A stretch of 64,000 nt of DNA, from contig NZ_JALRMO010000001.1 of assembly GCF_023276405.1 (NCBI RefSeq), forward strand, positions 248,001 through 312,000, given 5' to 3'. Below, in pieces: positions 41,904 through 50,121 of the stretch (position 1 is the first letter of the stretch; each line of letters begins with the position of its first letter). Made by a program: the position numbers and the translations under genes. This stretch comes from Paenibacillus hamazuiensis (GTDB taxonomy: Bacteria > Bacillota > Bacilli > Paenibacillales > NBRC-103111). A model generated the notes under the pieces. It ran no database searches. It saw only the letters and a list, made by a program, of their open reading frames with translations, and was not told where the DNA came from.

Positions 41904-42077
41904 GTGAGTCTGGAAGAGAAGCTTTTAAAGGATTTTTTAGCTTTGCCCGATGATAAGAAAATAGAAGTGATTGATTTTGTTGAATTTCTTAAGGCAAAAA
42001 GTCAGACAAAATTAGAAAACTTAATGGATGATATTATTATTGAAAATCGTGAAGCTCTTGAGGAGTTGGCTAAATAA
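41904..42077 (+). CDS. DUF2281-like small protein, antitoxin candidate
   Basis: 57 residues, acidic and helical. The LPDDKKIEVIDFVEFLKAK core is the hallmark of the DUF2281 group, small proteins usually encoded next to a toxin. GGGGGTG at 41891-41896 lies 7 nt before the GTG at 41904, preferred over the GTG at 41889, which would overlap the SD. The stop codon overlaps the ATG of a 23-codon ORF (TAATG), the coupling typical of toxin-antitoxin pairs, but the downstream ORF is very short. Confidence 0.65.
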   Translation: MSLEEKLLKDFLALPDDKKIEVIDFVEFLKAKSQTKLENLMDDIIIENREALEELAK

Positions 42078-42148
42078 TGAAATCCCTTGAGCCAAGTCAG
42101 GTACAAGGAAGAACATATAGAACGCTGGATTTTAGAGCATCAGGTTAA
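42077..42148 (+). CDS. Coupled 23-codon ORF, possibly a truncated toxin gene
   Basis: ATG at 42077 overlaps the stop of the antitoxin-like gene, and GAGGAG lies 12 nt upstream. It encodes MKSLEPSQVQGRTYRTLDF and four more residues. A terminator overlaps its 3' end. Being too short for any toxin family I know, it may be the decayed start of a partner gene or a real microprotein. Confidence 0.35.
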   Translation: MKSLEPSQVQGRTYRTLDFRASG

Positions 42149-42168
42149 TTAGAACTTGATGTTTTTTT
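42138..42168 (+). terminator. Terminator after the antitoxin-like gene
   Basis: CATCA-GGTT pairs with AACT-TGATG (one mismatch) and is followed by seven T. Confidence 0.75.
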
Positions 42169-42240
42169 ATTTTATTATATTTTTACAGGAGGGCTTGATG
42201 AAGTCCGTTACTTCACCTAACACCGTGTTCACGAGTCGGA

Positions 42241-42552
42241 GTCCTATCCTGCGGTCTAAGCCGTACGATCGATCGATTGTTCGAACGGAACCAGGTCCGT
42301 CCGCATACCGTATTTCAGGCGGACGAGCTGGATACGGTAGCCGGCCTGGTTTCCGCCGGATTCGGAGTCGGTTTGCTGCCCAAGACACTGGGGCTGCTGA
42401 ACCATCCGCTGGCTTGGGTCAAAGTGGCCGAGCCCGAATGCGAGCTTGCCGTCGGGGTTATTTGGAAGAAGGATAGACAGCTGCCGCCCGTCTCGCGAGT
42501 ATTTCTCGATTTCGTTCGGGAGAGGTACCCCGTCCCAAAGGAGCCGAGCTAA
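42241..42552 (+). pseudogene. 3' remnant of a LysR-family regulator gene
   Basis: About 100 codons read as the end of a LysR effector-binding domain: SRTIDRLFERNQVRPHTVFQ, then LVSAGFGVGLLPKTLGL, then a hydrophobic strand and FLDFVRERYP. The N-terminal HTH and most of the effector domain are missing, and no start or SD is present. The break lies near 42200-42240, at the edge of the AT-rich island, consistent with a rearrangement that removed the 5' part. Confidence 0.75.
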
Positions 42553-42580
42553 TGGCAAAAATCGTTCGGAGCAAATGGTG

Positions 42581-43507
42581 TCACCGGTACTTAAGCCTGA
42601 ACTCGGTCGGCGATGCGCCCAGCGCGCTGCGGAACGCCTTGGAGAAATAATGGATCGAGGAATAGCCGTATTTCCGCGCAATCTCCGTCACGCTCATATC
42701 GGCCCTGCACAGCTCGTCGGCCGCCTGCTGAAGCCTGCGCCGCTGGATGTATTCGTTCGGAGTAAAGCCGGTTTCCTTCTTGAAAAGCTCATGAAACCGG
42801 CTTCTCCCCAGACCCAGCTCCTTCGCCCATAAATACAGATCCGGCTCCGGCTTCTCCGGAGGCGAACCTTCGATTTTTTTCAAAATCTGCGCGATCCTCG
42901 GATCTCCCCAGCTGTCCTCCCTTGCCGCGAGCGACAAGAAATGGTACAGAAACGTCTGAAAGGCGGCGTTGTACCGCAAAGATTCGATCGGACTGCGAAC
43001 TCCCAGTACCGACGGAGGCTGCGTGAAAGCGTTGAAATAAGACAGCCAAAGTCCGAGGTTGTTCACCTTCATTGCCTGATGCAGCTGCAGTCCGGGCAAA
43101 AAGCTGGCCCTTTCCTCCATAAACGGCCGATCGATCCCCTTGAAATAGTCCCTCTGGTAGTGAAACTCCGGCCTGTCGACATACTTCCAATCGAAATAAG
43201 CGCAGCGGTGCACCATCAGGTCGTTTTGATCGGAAATCCACTGATGGATGCGCCCTGCACCTATGTACACAAGAGATCCCGGCTGCAGCGGATGTTCCTC
43301 CCCGTCCAGCAGCAGCGTGCCGCGGCCTTGCTCCACCAAGACAATGGCATTGGCGTAGCACACTCTGAGCGGACACTGCTCCCTCGGGGAAAATTCGTAC
43401 TTTTGCGCAAACAAGAGCAGCGGGTTGAAGTCCGAATAACAGGTCAAATAATCGACTTTTAAACGGTAGACTGGGACTCTCATGGCGGCACCGTCCTCAC
43501 GATCCAT
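42581..43507 (-). CDS. AraC-family regulator of the third glycan module
   Basis: 308-residue cytoplasmic regulator with an N-terminal cupin sensor (GTLLLDGEEHPLQPGSLVYI) and a C-terminal AraC HTH pair (AKELGLGRSRFHELFKKETG; VTEIARKYGYSSIHYFSKAF). The ATG at 43507 follows AAAGAGAG; a second ATG eight codons on follows GAGGA and is an alternative. It is divergent from the GH95-like gene at 43652 and most likely controls it through the 144-bp spacer. Confidence 0.9.
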   Translation of the reverse strand: MDREDGAAMRVPVYRLKVDYLTCYSDFNPLLLFAQKYEFSPREQCPLRVCYANAIVLVEQGRGTLLLDGEEHPLQPGSLVYIGAGRIHQWISDQNDLMVHRCAYFDWKYVDRPEFHYQRDYFKGIDRPFMEERASFLPGLQLHQAMKVNNLGLWLSYFNAFTQPPSVLGVRSPIESLRYNAAFQTFLYHFLSLAAREDSWGDPRIAQILKKIEGSPPEKPEPDLYLWAKELGLGRSRFHELFKKETGFTPNEYIQRRRLQQAADELCRADMSVTEIARKYGYSSIHYFSKAFRSALGASPTEFRLKYR

Positions 43508-43651
43508 AGTTCTCTCTTTAGAATAATGCCTGCAACCGCTTCATTACAATCGGAAAAAAAGACAAATGTCGGCTGTTTTTCACAAAGACGGCGGTTTCCT
43601 CCCCAAGTATCATAAAAGAAACAGAGCGATAGAGGGAGAGACATAAAACCG

Positions 43652-46054
43652 ATGAACAAGACCAGCCGCGGCAAAAACAAGCTTTTTCTGAAAACTCCCG
43701 CCTCCTGGTGGAAAAATATGTGGAGAGAGGCGCTGCCTTCCGGAAACGGAACGATCGGCGCTGCCGTGTACGGGGCCGTGAAGGAGGAGACCATCCTTCT
43801 CAACCATAAAGATTTATGGCATGGGGGGCGCAAGGACCCGCTGCCGGACGTGGGCCATACGCTTGCGGAGACGAGAAGGCTGATGCGGGAAGGAAAATAT
43901 TTGGAAGCGAGCTGGAACTTGACGAATGCGGTCAAAGAGTCAGGGTATGCGACGAGGCTTGCCTCCAAGCTTCCGCTTGGCGATATCCGGCTGACGATGT
44001 CCTGCTCGCAGGCGTTCCGGCATTATATGCGCAGCGTCGATATGGAAACGGGGGAGGTAACCGTCCGGTGGGAAGATGCAGGTGCCGCGTTCGAAAGAAA
44101 GCTGTTCGTTTCCCGCACCGACGATGCGATCGTGTACGAGATCGGCTGCGAAGGAGGCGCGGCCGAAGGCGAGTTTCGCTTGAGCCTGCATAAAACGGAC
44201 AGAGTTCCTCCGGCCGACGAATACGTGGCGCTGGAGGAATCGGTCCGGGTCGAGGCGGAAGGCCCGTATTTGTTTTATTCGGCGACGAGCGATGAAGGGA
44301 CCGACTTCGGCGCCGTGATGCGCATCGTGTCCTTCGGCGGGAGCCTAGAATCCGGGAACGGAGCCGTCCGGTTTGCGGGGGCGCCTAAAGTGCTGGCGAT
44401 CGCGAAGGTTTTTGTCAAAAGCGAGCGCGAGAAAGAATGGGCCCGCCTGCGTCGCGAGCTGGAGCACATGGACACGACCTATGAGCGGCTGCTCGCCGCA
44501 CATGCCGCCGAGCATCGCAGGCTGTTCCGGTCCGCTGCCCTGGACCTGTGCGGCGGCGAAGACGACCGCTCGAACGAAGAGCTGCTGCTCGCGGCATATG
44601 ACGGAGAAGCGCCGACCAACCTGGTCGAGAAGATGTGGGCTTACGGCCGGTACCTGTTTATTTCCGGCACGGCAGCGGACGGGATGCCGCTTGGCATGTA
44701 CGGGCTTTGGCCGGGGGATTACCGGCTCGTCTGGTGCCATAACATGGCCAATGAAAATGTACAGATGATGTATTGGCATGCGCCGGTCGGCGGCCTCAGC
44801 GAGCTCATGCCGGCGCTGGTCCGCTACTACGACAGCATGATGGACGATTTCCGCGACAACGCGCGGAAGCTGTACGGATGCCGCGGCATCTACATCCCCG
44901 CAGGCTCGACTCCCGGCATCGGGGTGCCGAACCAGATCGTGCCGGTCATTATGAATTGGACCGGAGCGGCAGGCTGGCTCGCCAGACATTATTACGACTA
45001 TTACCTGTACACCGGGGACAGGGGGTTTTTGACGGAAAAGGCGCTGCCCTTCATGAAGGAGGTCGCCCAATTTTATGAAGATTTTATCGAGCTGGATGAA
45101 AAAGGCTTGATCCGGTATTACCCGTCCGTGTCTCCGGAAAATACGCCGGAAAATTTCATGCCGACGGACGGCAGGCCGCTCGCCCATCCGATGCCGACGA
45201 CGATCAACGCGACGATGGACCTCGCTATCCTGAAGGAGCTGCTTACGCATCTGATCGAAGGCAGCCGGGAAGCCGATCTTTATGCTGAAGACATCGGCAA
45301 ATGGGAGGATATGCTGAAGCGGATTCCGCCTTATCAGGTGAACGGGGACGGTGCGCTGCGCGAATGGATGCACCCGAGCTTCGACGACCGCTACGAGCAC
45401 CGCCATCTGTCGCACATTTACCCGGTTTTCCCGGGGCAAGAGTTTACGGGAGAGTCGGAGCCGGAATGGTTCCGGGCGGCGGAAACCGCCGTGAAGAAAC
45501 GGGTGATCGGCGCGCAAAGCGGCTGGTCGCTGGCTCATATGGCGAGCATTTACGCGCGGCTCGGCGACGGGAACAAAGCGCTCGAATGCCTCGACATGCT
45601 GGCGCGCTCGTGCCTCTTGAACAATTTTTTCACGCTGCACAACGACTGGCGGAACATGGGCATATGCATGAACATGCCGGAAGCGCCGGTGCAGCTCGAT
45701 GCGGCGATGGGCTGGGTCAACGCGGTGCAGGAGATGCTGCTGTACGTGTCGCCGTCGCTTGTGAAGCTGCTGCCTGCCGTACCGGACAAATGGAGCAAAG
45801 GCGAGTTTGCGGGACTGCGCTTCTGCACAGGCACCGTTTCGCTGTCGTGGGACAAAACGGCCGGCACTTTCCGGGCGCGCCTGACCGCCGGCCGGTATAC
45901 GTGCATCACCGTAAAGCTGCCGGAATGGTTCAACAATTATACGCTGACGCGCGAAGGCGACGGAGTATCCGTCGTACCGTCGCCGGTTGGCAAGGGCTGC
46001 TACGAGCTGAAGATGAAAGCCGGGGAGTCGCAGCTGATCGCGGCATCGAAATAA
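43652..46054 (+). CDS. Divergent GH95-family glycosidase
   Basis: 800-residue cytoplasmic protein distantly related to the other two GH95 proteins. The N-terminal EALPSGNGTIGAAVYG pattern is kept. The catalytic positions are conserved in changed surroundings: Asn367/Asn369 in NENVQMMYW, Glu571 in REW and Asp683 in QLD. The usual NYWPAETCNL and QIDGNFGGTAG contexts are lost, so a different sugar or linkage specificity is likely. The SD is a GAGGGAGAG stretch before the ATG. It is followed 31 bp on by a binding lipoprotein gene, and the divergent AraC gene lies upstream. Confidence 0.8.
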   Translation: MNKTSRGKNKLFLKTPASWWKNMWREALPSGNGTIGAAVYGAVKEETILLNHKDLWHGGRKDPLPDVGHTLAETRRLMREGKYLEASWNLTNAVKESGYATRLASKLPLGDIRLTMSCSQAFRHYMRSVDMETGEVTVRWEDAGAAFERKLFVSRTDDAIVYEIGCEGGAAEGEFRLSLHKTDRVPPADEYVALEESVRVEAEGPYLFYSATSDEGTDFGAVMRIVSFGGSLESGNGAVRFAGAPKVLAIAKVFVKSEREKEWARLRRELEHMDTTYERLLAAHAAEHRRLFRSAALDLCGGEDDRSNEELLLAAYDGEAPTNLVEKMWAYGRYLFISGTAADGMPLGMYGLWPGDYRLVWCHNMANENVQMMYWHAPVGGLSELMPALVRYYDSMMDDFRDNARKLYGCRGIYIPAGSTPGIGVPNQIVPVIMNWTGAAGWLARHYYDYYLYTGDRGFLTEKALPFMKEVAQFYEDFIELDEKGLIRYYPSVSPENTPENFMPTDGRPLAHPMPTTINATMDLAILKELLTHLIEGSREADLYAEDIGKWEDMLKRIPPYQVNGDGALREWMHPSFDDRYEHRHLSHIYPVFPGQEFTGESEPEWFRAAETAVKKRVIGAQSGWSLAHMASIYARLGDGNKALECLDMLARSCLLNNFFTLHNDWRNMGICMNMPEAPVQLDAAMGWVNAVQEMLLYVSPSLVKLLPAVPDKWSKGEFAGLRFCTGTVSLSWDKTAGTFRARLTAGRYTCITVKLPEWFNNYTLTREGDGVSVVPSPVGKGCYELKMKAGESQLIAASK

Positions 46055-46085
46055 TTTTTCACCGACATTCAAGGAGGGGCTTTGG

Positions 46086-47429
46086 ATGGCAGTTACGGCG
46101 GGTTGGAGAGGAAAAGTATCGCTGATCGTTTCCGGATCGCTGCTGCTCGCGGCGGCGACGGGGTGTACGGGAGGGAGCGGAAATACGGGGCAACCCGCCG
46201 CTTCACCCGGGGAAACGGCAGCATCGGGCAAGTTCGATACGAATTTGACTGCGAATTTATCGATGTATGTGGACATCAGCTTGCCGGACGAGTGGTATAA
46301 GAAATTTATCATCGATCCGGTGATGAAGAAGTTTCCGAACGTCAAGCTGGAGCTTGTGCGAAGGGCCAAAGGGGTTACGCCAAGCGAGCTTGTCGTGGCG
46401 GACGCGTTCCCGGATATTTTGTACAACAGCCCGCCGAGGCTGAACGAATACAAGGAGCTGGGGCTGCTGTACGACATGAGCGAGCTGATCAAAAAATACA
46501 ACGTCGACCTGAGCAAACTGAACCAGCCGGCGATGGAGACGATCAAACAATTGGCGGATAAAGGCCAAATTGTCGGCCTGCCGTTTTGGGTGAACTGGTC
46601 GGCGCTGTACTACAACAAGGATATTTTCGACAAGTTCGGCGAACCGTATCCGAAAGACGGCATGACCTGGGAGGAAACGATCGAGCTCTCCAAGCGGCTC
46701 ACCAAAACGGACAACGGCACGAGCTACAGAGGGCTTGATCATTCGCTTAACGGTTTCGCAGGCCAGATGTCACTCGGCTTCGTGGATGCAGCAACGGAAA
46801 AACCGGCGCTGCTGCAGGCCGAAGGCTTCAAGCGCTCCTACGAGCTGCTGCTCAGCCTGTACAAAATTCCCGGCAACCAGGATAGAAAAACGGCTCCCAA
46901 AGACGCATTCCTCAAAGAAAAAACGCTCGCCATGTGGCCGATGTACGCGGACGTCCCGTCGTGGATCGCCGAGCTCGAAGCGAAGGGCGAGAAATTCAAC
47001 TGGGACATGGTGCAAATTCCGGCCCTGAAGGAGGCGCCCGGCGTGTCGCTGGCCGTCGATTCGCACAACCTGCATGTGACAAGCAGCAGCAAAAACAAGG
47101 AAGCCGCGTTCCAGGTCATCATGTATTTGCTGTCCGAGGGGCCGCAGCTGGAGCTTGTCAAAAACGGCTTCTTGACCTCCTCCACGGATCAGGAGATTAA
47201 CAAGCATTTCGGGGAGGCGATGCCGACCCTCAAAGGGAAAAACTTGAAGCCGGTCTTTAACTCGACCCCGGCCCCGAAAGGCCCGATGCACAAGTTCGAC
47301 TCGATCGTATCGAGCGAGTACAACAAGGCGTTTGCAGGTGTCGAAAACGGGAGCAAGGACATCAACTCCGCTTTGCGCGAAGCTTCGGAGCTCGCCGAGA
47401 AGCGGATCGAGGAAGCGAAGAAGAAATAA
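46086..47429 (+). CDS. Orphan ABC solute-binding lipoprotein
   Basis: 447-residue binding protein of the SBP_bac_1 type, with a signal peptide and lipobox (LAAATGC) and a Gly/Ser/Pro linker. It keeps the usual GLPFWVNWSALYYNKDIFD hinge region. AAGGAGGGG precedes the ATG. No permease genes adjoin it, unlike the other two binding proteins, so it must use membrane components from another locus or act as a sensor. It ends at a strong terminator. Confidence 0.9.
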   Translation: MAVTAGWRGKVSLIVSGSLLLAAATGCTGGSGNTGQPAASPGETAASGKFDTNLTANLSMYVDISLPDEWYKKFIIDPVMKKFPNVKLELVRRAKGVTPSELVVADAFPDILYNSPPRLNEYKELGLLYDMSELIKKYNVDLSKLNQPAMETIKQLADKGQIVGLPFWVNWSALYYNKDIFDKFGEPYPKDGMTWEETIELSKRLTKTDNGTSYRGLDHSLNGFAGQMSLGFVDAATEKPALLQAEGFKRSYELLLSLYKIPGNQDRKTAPKDAFLKEKTLAMWPMYADVPSWIAELEAKGEKFNWDMVQIPALKEAPGVSLAVDSHNLHVTSSSKNKEAAFQVIMYLLSEGPQLELVKNGFLTSSTDQEINKHFGEAMPTLKGKNLKPVFNSTPAPKGPMHKFDSIVSSEYNKAFAGVENGSKDINSALREASELAEKRIEEAKKK

Positions 47430-47458
47430 CCTCGCAGAGAAGACGAACATGCTTACGG

Positions 47459-47500
47459 AAGAACCCCTGGCGGCGAATTAGCCGGCAAGGGGTTCTTTTT
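47459..47500 (+). terminator. Terminator after the orphan binding protein
   Basis: AAGAACCCCT pairs with AGGGGTTCTT around an inner GCCGGC, followed by five T. Confidence 0.9.
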
Positions 47501-47623
47501 GTGCTGCGCGCAGCGCGCCTTACAACATTTTTAGCCGATGGGGCGGCTTGGGCGGTAACTTTTGACAAGTTTTCCGCGTCTAATCCAATATCCGATAAAT
47601 ACGAAAGCAAGGATGTGCATACA

Positions 47624-49138
47624 GTGGCCTGGAAAAACCGCCTCATCTGCCTTACCCTGATCTGCTCGTTGTTCGCCGGTTTCCCTTTCGCGCATGCGGG
47701 AGCTGCAGCGTCTCAAAAGACCGCGGCATTGCCCGCTTTTTCGATTCAAATCAATGGGCAGCCTGTCGATAATACGCGGCTGAAGTACCCTTTTTTAGTG
47801 TATAACGACGTTACTTATTTGCCGTTAACGTGGGAGGTGACGCAAACGCTCGGCATCAATCTCGTGTTCAGCGAAGGAGGGCTGACCGTCCTGAAGGGGG
47901 GCGGACAGCGCGGCGGCGGCTGGATCGGCTGGAAGAAGGAGCGTTTCCCGCTGGATTTATCCGGCTCGAACGACCCCAAGATGGCGTTCAAGGCGGCGAT
48001 GCCCGGCTTTGCGCTCACGATCAACGACAGCTATATCGATAACGGGCAAGAGCCGTATCCGTTCCTTGTTTGGAACGATGTCACTTACATGCCGCTGACC
48101 TGGAAATTCGCGCATGACTTTTTGGAGCTTGAGCTCCGATGGAAGGACAGGCAGAGCCTGGAAATCGTCGGCGGGCAGCAGCAGGTGCTGGAGCGTATTT
48201 TTTACGACGATACCGACTATTTGTACGTAGCTCCGACGCTTGTGACAGAGAAATGGCAGGGCGGACTGAAGGTGAAAAAATCGCTGGATGAGCCGCCCGT
48301 ATGGATGACGACGGAAGAATTCGAAACGCTGCGCGAACGGCTGCAGCAGGAGCAAAGCAGGATTGCCGGCGAGCAGGTTACCTTGACGCAGAAGGACGAC
48401 GGCCTTTATTACGACAACATGAAGCTTCTGCCGAAGGAAGAGATCACCGTCGATTCGGCAGAAGCCGGCAATCCCACGATCGGTCAACTGACAGGAGCTT
48501 TGTTTCCGCTCGGACCGAAGCGGTCGTTTCTGACCGTAACGAAGGTGACGAACTACAACTACGGCAACCGCATGACGAACCATTATTCATATCTCATTGA
48601 AAACGGGCAGGCGAAGAACGTCAAGGAGTTCAGCCAAGGCCCGGACCGCATCATCCCGAATCCGGACGGCAGCTACTGGCTGACCTCGAACGGCGACACG
48701 ATGATGCGCGGCCGCATTATTCACGGAAGCCGCAAGCTGGCGCTGGTGACTCCCGAAGGGGAAATCCGCATCGCCAACGCGGCGCTTGGCGATTTCGATA
48801 TCGTCGTGCCTGGGGCGGACAATCCGCGGTATACGAATTTTTTGGATGAAGGCGGGAAACTGCTGATCTATGCCCATCAAGTTAATATCACCGATCCGGG
48901 GAGCACTGCGAAAAGAGGCTACTACTTGATCGATACAAGCTTTCAAACGACGAAGCTGGACGCCCTGGACCCGCTCGCGCAGGAGACCCCTTATTTGCCG
49001 AGTTATCGTGATGGATGGCCGGTATATCGGGGAATCGACGGCAAGCTTTATTTGATCCGCAAAAACAACGAGCTCGTCAATTATACGGACAACGTTTCCG
49101 CCATGTGGTACGACGATCAGCTGCTTGTTACGAAATAA
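47624..49138 (+). CDS. Secreted protein with two copper-amine-oxidase-N-like repeats
   Basis: 504 residues with a signal peptide (CLTLICSLFAGFPFAHA). Two similar repeats follow, each reading INxxxxDN-x-PFLVxNDVTYxPLTW (about residues 40-95 and 125-180), the pattern of the copper amine oxidase N-terminal domain common in Paenibacillus envelope proteins. The C-terminal 300 residues are beta-rich and unassigned, with a possible propeller. I chose GTG at 47624, 10 nt after AAGGA; the longer frame lacks an SD. TTGACA at 47562-47567 may be its -35. Confidence 0.75.
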   Translation: MAWKNRLICLTLICSLFAGFPFAHAGAAASQKTAALPAFSIQINGQPVDNTRLKYPFLVYNDVTYLPLTWEVTQTLGINLVFSEGGLTVLKGGGQRGGGWIGWKKERFPLDLSGSNDPKMAFKAAMPGFALTINDSYIDNGQEPYPFLVWNDVTYMPLTWKFAHDFLELELRWKDRQSLEIVGGQQQVLERIFYDDTDYLYVAPTLVTEKWQGGLKVKKSLDEPPVWMTTEEFETLRERLQQEQSRIAGEQVTLTQKDDGLYYDNMKLLPKEEITVDSAEAGNPTIGQLTGALFPLGPKRSFLTVTKVTNYNYGNRMTNHYSYLIENGQAKNVKEFSQGPDRIIPNPDGSYWLTSNGDTMMRGRIIHGSRKLALVTPEGEIRIANAALGDFDIVVPGADNPRYTNFLDEGGKLLIYAHQVNITDPGSTAKRGYYLIDTSFQTTKLDALDPLAQETPYLPSYRDGWPVYRGIDGKLYLIRKNNELVNYTDNVSAMWYDDQLLVTK

Positions 49139-49189
49139 CCTGTACGCCGATTGTTTGCGGTGCGGGATAAACGGGAGAGGAACGGTCCG

Positions 49190-49681
49190 ATGAGATTACC
49201 TTATAAAATGACGCGGCGGCTGATTCTGGCGGCAGTATGCGTGACCGCTGCCGGCGGCTGCGCCAATCCGGAGCCGCCGCCGAAGATGGGCATCCTGACC
49301 GTGAAAAAGAGTCAGGAGATGCAGGAGCTCGCCTTTGATAACGGGAACGGCCGGGCGGTTGTTATTTTCGAAGGACCCGGAGTCGATTGTATCGTTTATG
49401 CAAGCGGGCTGAATCCAAAGGAAAAATACACCATTTCATTATGGGCAGATGACGGCAGCTCACCGGGGGTCATGTGGGGACCGGAGGAAAATGTGAAAAT
49501 AAGAGTGGGCTCGCTCGAGGGAGACACCTTGTTCAAACCCAATTCCGAAGGTGAGCTGTACGTCTCCATGCTCAATCCGATCCGAATGTTTACCGGAGCG
49601 AAGGAAAAGCTGCACTTTGAAATCAAATCTGAGGACAAACGCTTCGTGACGAAATCCGCTTCGTTTTTGCTTCAAAAATAA
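49190..49681 (+). CDS. Small lipoprotein of unknown function
   Basis: 163 residues. A basic N terminus (MRLPYKMTRR), a hydrophobic core and the lipobox VTAAGGC are followed by a beta-rich domain with no family I recognise. GGGAGAGGA precedes the ATG at 49190. It lies 51 bp downstream of the secreted protein gene on the same strand, so they may be co-transcribed and act together at the cell surface. Confidence 0.72.
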   Translation: MRLPYKMTRRLILAAVCVTAAGGCANPEPPPKMGILTVKKSQEMQELAFDNGNGRAVVIFEGPGVDCIVYASGLNPKEKYTISLWADDGSSPGVMWGPEENVKIRVGSLEGDTLFKPNSEGELYVSMLNPIRMFTGAKEKLHFEIKSEDKRFVTKSASFLLQK

Positions 49682-49692
49682 GGGGGAACAGC

Positions 49693-49906
49693 TCTAGCGG
49701 ACATCAGCGCCGCTATTTCCCGCCATATGCGCGGATCGCGAATGTAACGGACACCAGCGCCGCTATGGGGCGAAAAGATTAGCCATTTACACGTTTTTTT
49801 GGCCCTTAGCGTCTCCTGGGTCCGTTATATTTTCAAATCACTCTATTTTGTTCAAATAAAGGCTGCCCGGTCCGTTAGCAATACGGACAGCAATTCCGGA
49901 TCGTTC
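49693..49906. repeat. Dispersed repeat element, copy 2 (214 bp)
   Basis: Four 23-bp units: TAGCGGACATCAGCGCCGCT-type at 49695-49717, TAACGGACACCAGCGCCGCT-type at 49745-49767, and inverted units at 49805-49827 and 49855-49877. Pair spacing is exactly 50 bp on each side. The whole element aligns with 32951-33182. Confidence 0.87.
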
Positions 49907-50121
49907 AGAAGTGGGACACAGCGGCGGCCGGATAGGTTCAGGAACAGATATTGGAAAGCCGAGGATTATTATTTATTAACGGAAACTCCGGCCATGCGCG
50001 CCGATTTGGTTCTGATCAACTAACGTTGCGAAAAGAGGATCGGTGTAACTTTACTCTTGCATCAGCCGTCTTTGCTTATATAAAACAATAATCCGAGCAA
50101 AGCGACCAAGGAGAACCGAGA
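49907..50121. other. Gap with a possible gene tail
   Basis: An open frame ending at 50023 reads RPDRFRNRYWKAEDYYLLTE and a short tail ending in DLVLIN. It looks protein-like but has no start of its own, since it runs out of the repeat element. It may be the 3' end of a gene interrupted by the repeat. Nothing is recognised from 50024 to 50121 beyond the SD of the next gene. Confidence 0.35.

Noticed and set aside
44345-46546. 733-codon open frame on the minus strand across the GH95-like gene
   Set aside because: It is antisense to a gene with intact catalytic motifs, has no SD or recognisable domain, and its Arg/His/Pro-rich composition is typical of a shadow frame in GC-rich coding DNA.
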